A stretch of DNA of 64,000 bases, from NCBI GenBank assembly GCA_902729315.2, contig LR746265.1:1840892-1904891 (forward strand). The letters run 5' to 3'. Origin of the DNA: Spirodela intermedia (lineage: Eukaryota; Streptophyta; Magnoliopsida; Alismatales; Araceae). Position numbers and translations under genes: made by a program. The notes below the pieces were generated by a model. It saw nothing but the letters and a program-made list of their open reading frames with translations, was not told where the DNA came from and searched no databases. Shown here piece after piece: positions 52,310-63,648 of this stretch; the first letter of the stretch is position 1; each line of letters opens with the position of its first letter.

Positions 52310-53701
52310 TGGGTGACCCCTAGCTATTGCGCTTCCGTCTCATTCATAATAAATGGTCTTGACTTAAAATATTTTTCTGAAAATAATCACTTTGCAAATG
52401 GACCTCCACAAATCTGCAGTAGGATGCAAAACCATGTAATTTTTTTACCTTAGTTCAAAACTTAGCTGAACAAGCAAGAGAACATGAGACTAGTGATTTT
52501 TGGACTAACGTTCTCTACCACTTTCAATTCCTCTTTCACTTGTTTGTTCACTGATGAAATGGAATTGACATAATATTTTGGCATATTCATTATTCTGCAA
52601 GTCATGAATGAAGTTGATGCCTTTATTTTCAATCTAGTGAACCCAAATCATTTACCACTATCTCTTCACTTCCTATAGCAGAGACAAATAGATTTAGTCG
52701 CACTTTTGCTACTATGGGAAACTATTATCAAGAAACATGTTATCACGGAACTATATTACTCCTAGTTATTCAAAGCTTCTTGAAGATGTAGTCCAATTTC
52801 CATCATACATAGTTCTTCTTGATCTCATTAGTTTATGAGTAGAAATATTTGGAAGAGGAAATTGAGAAAATGAGAAATGAAATTCAACATTAGGTTTTCA
52901 GTGAGACATCCAGCGTCATGCATATTATTGAATAAAAATTGCTTGACAATAACCTATACTTTGATCATCCTAGTGATTCAGACTGGGAAGATGTTAGTGA
53001 AATGGAAATTTTCGAAGATATTGAGACACTAGAAATTCAAGAGGTACATTATTTTCTTTTGTTATGGTTCAGCATGATCTTTTAGTCCATGGAGCTAGTA
53101 CAGTAATTCTCTCAAACAGGATGTTTAGTGGACTACCTTGATCCGTAATGGATTGGACCACAAATTGGGCTTCCTGATCGGCCCATTAGTCAACCGTTTG
53201 ATTGGATCTAGCGGCTCCAAGTCAATTTGTGGGCCCGGGTTTCCTCGCTGGATCCCACGGAGCTTTTAATGAAGCTTTAATCGCAGGGCTTCGTCACCCT
53301 ATCTGACTACTAGTGGCAACGACGCAAGCTGGAGGGAACATTTTGACAGCTTTGAAGAGCGCGGTTTATTGGACCGCTTTGTGAGAAAAGACCGCCGCCG
53401 CCGCTGGTGGCGGACCCACCATTCACGTGCGCACTGGTACAAGTTGTTTGACTCTCGTGTTATTTACATCTTCCATAAAAAAGCCCGTGTTTTACAGATT
53501 AATAACATTATAATCCCTCTTTGTTTTGAATTAATGCGAAACGCATCTGTCAGGGATTAGGTGGACGTCTCCATCGCCTGTTGGGAACGACGTCAGCAAA
53601 CCGTAGACAGGGCGGATCACGTGACGTGCGCGACGAAAGCCAGCTGTGAAGCGTCGTCACCTTCTCGCCGTGGCCACCGAAAAAACCGGAAACCAGTGCA
53701 A
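52310..53701. other. Spacer between convergent SEX4-A and glycosyltransferase A
   Basis: Almost identical to 62277-63648. It holds both 3' untranslated regions. One short acidic open stretch (52955-53041, encoding DSDWEDVSEMEIFEDIETLE and ending before GTAC) may be a relic of another gene. From 53098 on, the sequence is also present behind ACR9/10 at 46176. Confidence 0.7.
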
Positions 53702-55238
53702 TCATCGCCGATGGATCTTGGCCGATAGCGCCTTCAGAACGTGCCACGTCGCGTCTCCGGGCTTCATCCCACGGTTGAAGAGGAGGGCCTCCCTGTTGGC
53801 GGGGTCCCACAGGTTGCGCTGGATGGCGGAGAGATTCGTGGCAGCCACGTGGCGCAGGATGGGCTCGAGTCTGGTCACCTCCCTCTCGGGCACGCGGAGG
53901 GAGATATCGTCCCATCGGACAGCATTGGAGAAGGGGAGCCGGATGCCGTCGGCGATGACGACGGGAACGCATCCGACAGCCACAGACTCCACTAGCCGTG
54001 GGCTCCACGGGGCCCATCCCCGGGGGCAAAGGCAGAAGACCGACCGCGCCATCTCCGACCGGAACCCGTCGTGCCGCTTCCTCTTCAGGAAGAACCGCCG
54101 GTCGCCGCCGTAGCGCCGCCAGATCTCCGTCCTCACCCCGCTGGAGGAAGAGAGAAGCAACGGAAGAAGGTGGTCAACAAGAGATAGAAGCAACGGCCCG
54201 CCATGAGTTGACTTGACCCTCTTCCTTACTTGCCGTAGATCCGGCCGCTGATGTTCTTGGGGTGGACCTCCATCTTCCCGCGGAAGTACACCCAGATGTC
54301 GCGCACCGGCGGCGTCGCTACCGACGGCGGCGCTGGTCTCTGCAGCAGCTCCGGGGGCACGTACGGGGGGATCAGTACGTGCTCCACGTCCTGGCACGCG
54401 TGAGGCCGGTCAACCCCGAAGGTCTGGAGGATGATGGACCGCCGTAGGAACTCCGGTATCCCCTCCGCCACCGCCACATCCTCCTGGAGTTGAATGAATG
54501 AATGAATAGGCGAGAATTTTGGGAAGGGAAAGGCTCCTACTTGGGGGTTGGACTAACCATGGCGTGGAAGCAGGCCCCGTAGTCGTGGGAGGCGACGAAG
54601 ACGTGATCGGCACCGCCGCGGAGCCCCCAGAAGGGGTGGCGGGAGGAGATGAAGTCCACGGCGGAGGAGAGGAGGCTCCGGGCGTGGCCCAGCGCGGGGA
54701 AGCCGTTGGCGGTGCTGAAATTGCAGGAGACGTAAACGGGGACGAAGAAGAAGTTGGCGGCATGAGGATCGAGCGTTCGCACGGGGCTGCCGAGTAGGGT
54801 CTCGTGCAGGGCGACCTCGGCGGCGAAGAGGTGGGTGGCGCAGCGAGGATTGGCCAGCCAGTCTCTGTTGTAGCTGGAGGGGAGGTCGTAGATGTAGATG
54901 CGGAGGGACAGAGAGTCCGGCAAGGCGGCGCCGCCGGGGAGCTCAGAGTCGCCGGCGGCGATTAGGGCTCGGGAGGCGAGGGAGGTGTGCTTGCGGAGGA
55001 AGCTGTGCTGGTGAGGGCGGCGGAAGTGCGGCGCCGTGGAAAAGGTGGAGAGGAAGAATATGCAGAGGGAAAGTGAGAGCCAAACGACCCATTGGAGATA
55101 CCTCTTCGGAAGGATGTGGGCTCTGTCTTGGTGAGTTTTCCTATGAATGAACTTCATGGGGATGGCGGTGGTGGCCTCGCGGTGGTGGTAGTGGTGGTGG
55201 AAGAGAGCCGAGCCATGCCGCTTCGCGTCCGGTGGCAT
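53702..55238 (-). CDS. Exostosin-family glycosyltransferase, FRA8/IRX7 (F8H) type, copy A
   Basis: A GT47 Golgi enzyme; FRA8/IRX7 and F8H in Arabidopsis are needed for glucuronoxylan of secondary walls, probably its reducing-end sequence. Exons on the minus strand: 55238-54558, 54483-54230 and 54140-53702, in phase, 457 residues. A type II membrane anchor lies near residue 45-62 (VVWLSLSLCIFFLSTF), followed by the exostosin domain (RIYIYDLPSSYN, FVPVYVSCNF, HVFVASHDYGACFH, ILQTFGVDRPHACQDVEHV, WVYFRGKMEVHPKN, GVRTEIWRRYGG, and the conserved FCLCPRGWAPWSPRLVESV with GCVPVVIADGIRLPF). A second ATG at 55157 (MKFIHRKTH) may be the true start because a TTATAAT lies at about 55243-55249, only bases before the first ATG. 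Convergent with SEX4-A, divergent from SEX4-B. Confidence 0.92.
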
Positions 55239-55892
55239 GCGAGATTATAAGACACGGCGCCGTTCTAGCCGCTACGATTGGTGGCGGGGAGCTCTCCGTC
55301 GCCGGTCATTGAGTCGAGACCAAGGGACCTTCCCGGAGACGGATGCGGAGGAGAACGAAGGTTTGGAGTGGGAGAAACTCCGAGCTAGGGAAGTGGGTTC
55401 TCCATCCCGTCGGTTCTGGTGCCAGCCCAATCGTCGGCGCTGGTGTGTTTATTATTTTTATCTTCGAAAACCTCGATGCTCAGAGCAAACACATGGGCTG
55501 CTTTTAATGCCCTCCCTAACCCTCATCGGCTTCTCCAAGCTGTTAGTTACTTTCGGGGACGGCGGCGCCGCCGGGCTCGGCTTCAGAGCTTGCCCTCTTG
55601 GTCAAGCAGTTGAAGACATAACGCGGCCGCCGATAAAGCGGACAAGAGGCTTTGGTGGTCAGCTTTCCCCTTCCCCACGCGGTTTATCCGCAAGATGGCA
55701 GCGGCGACCCTTTCCCCGGCGTGGCGCCGCCGTGAGACGACGGCTGTGGGTGGAGCTGCGGGCGGGAGAAGCGGTGGTGGTCCTCGTGGGCGACCGACCG
55801 GCGAGAAGATTCTTATCATGCGGGTCTGATTTGAGGTCTCGATCACGAGATCCGTACGCAAAAGTGCCCTTTTTTCACGTTATGATCTCTCC

Positions 55893-55915
55893 ACATATTA
55901 TATAACATAATATGT
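55893..55915. repeat. AT-rich inverted repeat
   Basis: Nine-base arms ACATATTAT and ATAATATGT around the loop ATAAC. With a two-base bulge, TCTCT on the left and AGAGA on the right lengthen the stem to 14 pairs. Confidence 0.8.
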
Positions 55916-56842
55916 AGAGAAAAGACCGACCCGCTGGATCGCTCCACTGGGCCAAGCTCCGCTGGTCTCATCTCATTGGGCCTCCTAGTGATTTCATACA
56001 TGGGCCGTCTGTTTTCTTTCTCGACGGGCGTTAAGATTAGCTCTTTAGGGGAGCCATCTCGGCCCATAATATCGGGGCATTTTAATGTCGTTTGTTTTTC
56101 GGTCATCCTTTAATGGGCCTTTATAAAAGTCTCGTACATGGGCTGTCTGTTTTTTCTTCGACGAAGGTGATGATTGTGGGGCCCAAATAGGCCCAACTAC
56201 ATTGGTCGAAGTCGATGTCTTTTCTTATCGGGTCGCCTTGTAAGCTTTTACGTTGATCGTCTGTTCTGTTCCGTCTGAGAGCGGGGCCCACTCTCCAATG
56301 ATTACCTAATTAATCACGTGGCCTTGCCAGCGTTGAATTCCGCAAAAAATTCTTCAAAAAACCATGACCGATTCGGAATCAGTTCCAAGCAGGTTCGCAG
56401 TCCTCAAAGTAGGTGGTGGAGATCCGCAAGAATTCACTTTCAATTCCTGAATGGTCAGTCTCAGGGGCTTGTCCGTATGTCACCATAGTGATGTTATCGG
56501 TCTTCTGGGCGAGATATTTCTTGGTGGGCCCTGGCCTGGGCTTTCGATGTGGGGCCCTCAGAACTCAGACACCGACGCCGCTTTTGATCTTCATGTGGAC
56601 ATCCGACGGCTGAGAGGTCATCCCGAGGATGGCACACTCATTTCACGGTCCAGAGAGTAGAATCAGGTTTCACGTTGGGCCCACGGGAGATTGGTCGGGG
56701 AGCAGCCAGGTCAGCAATGGCCCACGGGGAGGAATCTGGTTAGTGTCTGCTAACATACACGCTGTTCTGTTCTCTTCGCAAACCACGATCGGCAGCTAGA
56801 AAAATATCTGCAATCCCATTCTTCAGTAAGAGGTCGACATGG

Positions 56843-56850
56843 TATAAAAA
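56843..56850 (+). promoter_or_regulatory. TATA box of SEX4-B
   Basis: TATAAAAA, 158 bases before the start codon at 57001, implying a leader of about 125 bases that would include the CT tract. The matching sequence is absent upstream of SEX4-A. Confidence 0.55.
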
Positions 56851-56878
56851 AGGGGGAAGATCCTGAGAAGGCGCTTGT

Positions 56879-56881
<3 letters not shown>

Positions 56882-56926
<45 letters not shown>
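56882..56926. repeat. (CT)n tract in the SEX4-B leader
   Basis: About 22 CT units roughly 75 bases upstream of the SEX4-B ATG. At the same place SEX4-A has only TTCTCCCTTCTCG (47147-47159). Confidence 0.95.
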
Positions 56927-56930
<4 letters not shown>

Positions 56931-57000
56931 CGTTATTTTCTAATTGAGTTCGAGGGAGGGGGGAGAGAGGTTTGCCAGCCCGACCGTGGGACTAGCGAAG

Positions 57001-60000
57001 ATGAATTGCCTTCAAAGTCTTCCCAGGTAAGTTGGATCCCCTGGTGCGTGTGTTATTCTTTTTCTTTTCCGCTTGAATCAGGACTCTAATCGAGAATTTT
57101 CAATGACGGCCTCAGGTCGTGTGGCCTGCGTGTATGCAGACTCAGAGTCCATTCTCAAAAGCCTCCAAACTTTAATCTGGTGCCGGAGGTTAGAATTTAT
57201 CTATCGCGTTACACATGGTGACCATTGCCCGACTGTTTACCAGGCTTGTTGTCTTCCGATTCCGTGCAGGTGGCAGTGAGAGCCAATCTCCGCCGTAACG
57301 TCACCATGAGTGTAAGCTCTCTCGATTTCCATCTTTATTAAGGCGTATATTGATATCATTTTTAGAAGAGAAGTTTAACACCTGGATTGCCTTGAGTATT
57401 TTTAAAAATGAGGGTCGCTGAATTAGTTATAACAGGTTCTCCTACAAGTGCTTCATGTCTCAGACATTCCCACGTACTGAAGAAAAAATTGTGGTGGAAG
57501 ATTATCTTGAATTAGGTTCACTTGGAACTTTTTAGATGTTTGCAAAGCGAGGGCGCGCCTCTTTCTCACATACTTACTGTAGACTGGCATTACTAGCTTA
57601 AACGAGTCACTGATAGAGAAATTCCTGGATTGTGATAAGTTGACATAGGCGATGCTGAGTTCCATGGCCAAATGTTTTCAAATTTTCTCTACTTGTCTAA
57701 TTCTTATCTTTCTATTTTATCAGTTTTTTTAGAAATCACAGAAAGAGATGATATAGATGTCATTATAATAGTCATGGATGAATAATGAATTCGTTAAGGT
57801 AGCTGGGGAAGAGAAAAGATCTTTATGTTATAGTTTTCCATCATGGTCGAGCTTTTTGTTCACATTTTTTTGTCTTGAATATGCACCGGATAATTTCTAG
57901 TTTAAATTTTCTTTTTCAAAACTTCTATGATTTTGATGACTAGTAAACTTACACCATATAATATGTGGTAGATCCAACAAAAAAATTGTTGACTAGATCA
58001 GACAATAGTTAAAGTGGTATTGCTAAATGGAATGTATAAGAAAATAATAAGATAATGGATACTCAATTAGCGAATAGGTAAGAGTAAACATAATCTGGAA
58101 TATGGTTCGTGAAATCCTTTTATGTTATTTTTAATATATATAGATAAGATCGACACGAAATACTCAGATATTTCCGTCAATTTTCTGACGATCCTAAAAA
58201 ATTAAAAAAGGACATAGGGAGCTTCTCATAGAAGCAATGAATATTGAGATTTTTTTTTGCCTTAACTTTGTTAATGGGGATTTGGTGAATATTGCTGGCT
58301 GGAGTCCATTCCTCGAAGAAAGCTTTCTTTTTATGTTTTTCTAAAATCAAAAGCTGCTAGTAAATGCAAATTATTTCGTTACTACCTTCTTTGTGGGCCT
58401 GGTGAGTCTGACGCTCTGTAATGAACTCCATTTTAAACTAGTGGGATTTCAAAAACGTGATCCAGATAATGTTTTACAGGCATCCTCCGGCTTCGCTTCA
58501 AGCGCAGAGAAAAGTAGTTCTGAAGAAGAGGCTGACAAGTCCGAGATATACAGTCACGACATGACGGAAGCGATGGGTGCTGGTGAGTATACTGTGTTTT
58601 TCTTTCCCTCTGGAGTCTAATATTTCTGTATTGTTTAATCTGCCATGAAGTCAGACTGTAGACATCGGATACTTCTGGAACTCAGTTTCCCTGACCTTTG
58701 CTATCAAAATGGACAGTACTGACGTATAGGCACGAGTTAGGAATGAACTACAATTTTATTCGTCCAGATTTGATTGTTGGATCTTGCCTTCAGGTAGTTA
58801 CTTTAACCTTTTTTTTCTATTACGTGTGTTCTGCATTCTAAAATTTCTGACCGCAGACACCTGAAGATGTTGACAAGCTCCGCAAAGTTGGGGTTAAGAC
58901 CATTTTTTGCTTGCAGCAAAATCCGGACCTCGAGTATCCTTTGTTTGGTAGTTTCTACAAGTTAGCAAATTAAATCATTGTTTTATTGCTTGCTATAAAA
59001 ATTTACAACTGTGATACTTGGAACAAATCCTAGAGACAAAAGGAAGGGCTTGACGTTATTTTATCGAGAAGATCATCAAATGTCACTGTAGTCCTATTAA
59101 TATCTGTAGATACTTTGGGGTCGATATTATTGCCATACAAGAGTATGCAAAGCAGTGTGAAGATATCGAACATTATCGTGCTGAAATAAGGTAAGTAGAA
59201 TGCCGGACTTAAAAATTACTGGTGGGAAACACTTTGGTGCTTATTATGCTAGATGAGGTGCGCTTTTGTTGAAGCAGTTTCGATTTTTATACCCCTGGAG
59301 TGTTCTCGTTGATATTTATTGGCATTGGAGCTAAAATTGTAGCATAAGTATCCATTTCTTGAAAATAACGGATTGCATGATCGTATGTGCGAATGAAGTG
59401 TGGTTCATATAATTACGTTATCATGTAGCTATTATATTTTTCGGTCATTTAGTCCATTTTAATTTATTTTTTTCATGCATGCGCGAGCCTTAGTTTATTA
59501 TTATGTATCTTATAAGGATTATCGTTCTGCATTTATTCTATTGAAAGATGATCTGTGGTGTCTAGTGGATGTTTTAGGTGCACGATCCTGTGAGAAATCA
59601 CACAGTACGCTTTTAAAGTATCCTTTTTATGTGGCATTAATATGGACGGATGACCGAAACACCAGTATTTAATCCAGTGGTTAAAGAAAGCAGGGTGTCG
59701 GTTCATTTAGTTACTTGGGAGATATTCCATTCTGCAGGCTTAAACTCAATTATAGACAAGTGCTTCAAGTTTCAACAAAAAACTAGTCACATCTCATTTG
59801 CGGTTGACATGAAAAAGACAATGCATGACTTTTATGTCTTCCAGCTCGAAAATTAATTTTCACTACTACTGGCGTGTGGTAGCTGATAAATTAATTTTCA
59901 CTGCTGTGTGTGATATAAGTCGCTTGATGTGAAATATTTGACAAAATTAAAAAGATTCTACGTGTCTGACAGATTTTTTCTTCCAAGATACTACATCTTA

Positions 60001-62276
60001 TTTTGCGTTTATCTGTTTCTTTGTTATTCTGATTTGGGTTCAAACAGGGACTTTGATGCCTTTGATCTGAGGATGAGGCTTCCAGCTGTTGTGGGTAAGT
60101 TGGTCAAGGCTGTAAATCGCAACGGTGGCGTCACCTACATTCATTGCACTGCCGGGCTTGGAAGAGCTCCTGCTGTTGCGGTAACACATTTACTTCATAA
60201 AATGTCTAATCTCCGATCAAACAGTTGGCTACATGTCTGTCCATGGTGTACGAAGTCATGTCTTAGGATTTCACACATCGTGGATCTCCTATAGGAAAAA
60301 TTTCAAGGGAACATTAGTTGAGCATTCTAATTTCTCATAGATAGTTGAGTATGCTTTTCCTTTTATGATGTTTATTTGGACGGTTAATCCCCCAAATAAT
60401 GTAGTGTATTGAGATATGAAGAGTACACTGCCGAGGGTTGATGAAATCTAGGTTTTCTGTTAGACAACTGAATTTCGTGGGATTTGACCACAGCATCACC
60501 ACGTTTACCTTTCTGGGGTACATGGCACCGCCTTGTTGTCGGGTGAAAAGGAGGAATTGTGACTGCCTCCCGTTGAATGCTTGGCTACCATTTGAGGTTG
60601 CCTCTATAACCAGATCCGCATCCAGATAGGTCAAGATATTAACAAAAACAGTTGCTGTTGTATGCATATGGTTACCTTTGAGTTCGCACCACCTCCTTTG
60701 ATTCTAAACGTCAAATTCATGGAAAATATTAAAAACGCGACCTGCTTTTTTCTGTTGCATTTGTTCTTCTAAATTTATTCTTTTTAAAATTTCCTCGTAG
60801 TTTAATTGTCTTCTGTTTTATGAAATTGTAGTTGGCGTACATGTTTTGGGTCCTTGGATATAAGCTCAGTGATGCGCACGACTTACTTCTGGTAACACGC
60901 AGTGCCCTTGTCCAATCTAATCTTCTTCTCCTTCTATCCGTTAGAGTTGACTTTGGATTAGGAAAGAACGACCGGAATGAATTAGGAAATGTTAATTGCG
61001 TGGGTTCGTGGTCGATCTGCTATGTATGATGATGTCTTTACAAAGTCAATGTCTTACGGTGAATCGGTGCATCATACGTTGTCGTCTACTCTTGTTTCAG
61101 AGTCAACGGTCTTGCTTTCCGAAGCTTGAAGCCATAAAGAATGCGACTGCTGATATGGTGAGCTCCAATGTCCATCATTCCTTTTATGCCTTTATCAGTT
61201 CGGACTCCGTTGTCGAGAATCCTCCAGTTTCCCAACCAATTTTCCCAACGAGCGTTGGGTCGTTCGCGGGTATAGGCTATTTTAGAGCTACTACGGTTGA
61301 GCCGGGTGTGATGTCTTCAGTGTAGCACTCTTTGTTCGGGTTTTCTTCATATTTTGTCAACCCAAGTTCGTCCAGTTTTCTCACCTCATCTTCCTGACAG
61401 TTGGGTGGTGTGTCCTCAAACGTCATTACGTTGACGTGGAAGGACGACGAGTGCTCGTCAGTGGAAGTCTCTGGACTCGACATCGGATGGGGACAGGTGA
61501 CGACACTTCTCCTCTGGGCGACATTCTTTGTAATATCGTTATAAAAATAGGAAACATTTTTCGTAGCTGCTCGGGGGCTCAGCTGAAATTCTCATCACTC
61601 TTCTTTTTCTTTTTTTTTCTTGTAATCAAATTAATCTGGACGTTGCAGGCCCCAGCCACCCAATTCTTGTCTATCTGTTTAGATCTCTCGCAGATGCTTC
61701 AACTGTCCACTGACTTTCTCTGTCCATGCTTTTTTCTCCCCTTCCGTAGAGAATTCCCTTGGATTTCGATGAGGAGCATGGAGTCTGGACCCTGCAGAGA
61801 AAACTGCCTGTGAGTATCCCACAGAGAACCACTGGTCCGACCGTCTCGTTCATTCGAGATTTATCACGGAGCATTTTTGCTCCTCATGTCATCTGATTTC
61901 TCTCCGTCGTCGCCCTCGCAGGCCGGAAGATACGAGTACAAGTACATAGTCGACGGCGAGTGGACGTGCAACGAGGAGGAGCTGGTGACCTCCCCCAACG
62001 ACGACGGACACGTCAACAACTACGTCCAGGTAGTTATTGAGCGCCGCCACTGCAGCAGCTCCTTCTGAGCTTTGTAATCCCAAGGGAACCGAACCAACCG
62101 CACGTGTCTTCGCACAGGTCTTCGCCGATTTTGATGTCCGCGAAGAAGAGATCGAGGTGAGGGAGCGTCTGACCGGCCCGGACGCCGGCGTGGATCTCAC
62201 CGAGGGGGAGCGCCGTGAGATCCTCCAGTTCCTTGAACTCTGCGCGGAGCAAGCCGATGGAGATCTGGCCGTTTGA
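57001..62276 (+). CDS. SEX4: Phosphoglucan phosphatase, SEX4/DSP4 type, copy B
   Basis: Tandem paralogue of the gene at 47220-52309. Fourteen exons: 57001-57026, 57116-57179, 57270-57311, 58480-58582, 58717-58793, 58857-58933, 59110-59190, 60048-60180, 60832-60891, 61101-61157, 61401-61496, 61750-61809, 61922-62029 and 62118-62276. Intact, 380 residues. The active site [11 protein letters not shown], the Asp loop [12 protein letters not shown] and the glucan-binding module are all unbroken. Differences from copy A include many in the transit peptide, MTEAMGA for MTQAMGA, QEYAKQ for QECAKQ, GKLVKAV for SKLVEAA, EEHG for EEQG, and one extra Phe near the C-terminus (VFADFDVRE). Exon 8 contains a strong internal GTAAGT donor at 60095 that copy A lacks. 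Intron 8 holds about 330 bases unlike copy A. Confidence 0.94.
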
Positions 62277-63648
62277 TGGGTGACACCCTAGCTATTGCGC
62301 TTCCGTCTCATTCATAATAAATGAATGGTCTTGACCCAAAATAGTTTTCTGAAAATAATCATTTTGCAAATGGACCTCCACAAATCTGCAGTAGGATGCA
62401 AAATCCTGTAATTTTTTTACCTTAGTTCAAAACTTAGCTGAACAAGCAAGAGAACATGAGACTCGTGATTTTTCTACCACTTTCAATTCCTCTTTCACTT
62501 GTTTGTTCACTGATGAAATGGAATTGACATAATATTTTGGCATATTCATTATTCTACAAGTCATGAATGAAGTTGATGCCTTTATTTTCAATCTAGTGAA
62601 CCCAAATCATTTACCACTATCTCTTTACTTCCCATAGCAGAGATAAATAGATTTAATCGCACTTTTGCCACTATGGGAAACTATTATCAAGAAACATGTT
62701 ATCACGGAACTATATTACTACTTGTTATTCAAAGCTTCTTGAAGATGTAGTTCAATTTCCATCATGCATGGTTCTTCTTGATCTCATTAGTTTATGAGTA
62801 GAAATATTTGGAAGAGGAAATTGAGAAAATGAGAAACGAAATTCAACATTAGGTTTTTAGTGAGACATCCAGCGTCATGCATATTATTGAATAAAAATTG
62901 CTTGACAATAACCTATACTTTGATCATCCTAATGATTCAGACTGGGAAGATGTTAGTGAAATGGAAATTTTCGAAGATATTGAGACACTAGAAATTCAAG
63001 AGGTACATTATTTTCTTTTGTTATGGTTCTGCATGATCTTTTAGTCCATGGAGCTAGTACAGTAATTCTTTCAAACAGGATGTTTAGTGGACTACCTTCA
63101 TCCGTAATGGATTGGACCACAAATTGGGCTTCCTGATCGGCCCATTAGTCAACCGTTTGATTGGATCTAGCGGCCTCCAAGTCAATTTGTGGGCCCGGGT
63201 TTCCTCGCTGGATCCCACGGAGCTTTTAATGAAGCTTTAATCGCAGGGCTTCGTCACCCTATTTGACTACTAGTGGCAACGACGCAAGCTGAAGGGAACA
63301 TTTTGACAGCTTTGAAGAGCGCGGTTTATTGGACCGCTTTGTGAGAAAAGACCGCCGCCGCCGCTGGTGGCGGACCCACCATTCACGTGCACTGGTACAA
63401 GTTGTTTGACTCTCGTGTTATTTACATCTTCCATAAAAAAGCCCGTGTTTTACAGATTAATAACATTATAATCCCTCTTTGTTTTGAATTAATGCGAAAC
63501 GCATCTGTCAGGGATTAGGTGGACGTCTCCAGAACGACGTCAGCAAACCGTAGACAGGGCGGGTCACGTGACGTGCGCGACGAAAGCCAGCTGTGAAGCG
63601 TCGTCACCTTCTCGCCGTGGCCACCGAAAAAACCGGAAACCAGTGCAA
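62277..63648. other. Spacer between convergent SEX4-B and glycosyltransferase B
   Basis: Second copy of the spacer at 52310-53701, with few substitutions and small indels (for example a missing 18-base piece near 62473 and a shorter stretch near 63530). The acidic open stretch recurs at 62916-63000 with one amino-acid change. Nothing else is seen. Confidence 0.7.

Larger units (their letters stand above)
46176..53701. repeat. Tandem unit: spacer fragment, SEX4-A and its 3' spacer
   Basis: The stretch 46176-47060 matches 53098-54000 and 63058-63960, so one block occurs three times in the window. The block 47128-53701 matches 56850-63648 throughout with interruptions. Order in the array: glycosyltransferase fragment, SEX4-A, glycosyltransferase A, SEX4-B, glycosyltransferase B (cut). 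Similarity was judged by eye only. Confidence 0.85.
55239..57000. other. Divergent promoter region of glycosyltransferase A and SEX4-B
   Basis: A 222-codon open frame (55237-55905, plus) is GC-rich and shows no known domain. From 55900 to 56250 come many TGGGCC/GGGCCC Site II-type elements. An AT-rich inverted repeat lies at 55893-55915, a duplicated ATGGGC-GTCTGTTTT motif at about 55999-56030 and 56137-56165, a TATA box at 56843 and a CT tract at 56882. Confidence 0.6.

Noticed and set aside
55237-55905. 222-codon plus-strand frame starting beside the glycosyltransferase ATG
   Set aside because: Considered as a divergent gene, but it has no recognisable domain, is rich in Arg from GC bias, and lies in the promoter and leader of its neighbour. 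Left as unproven.
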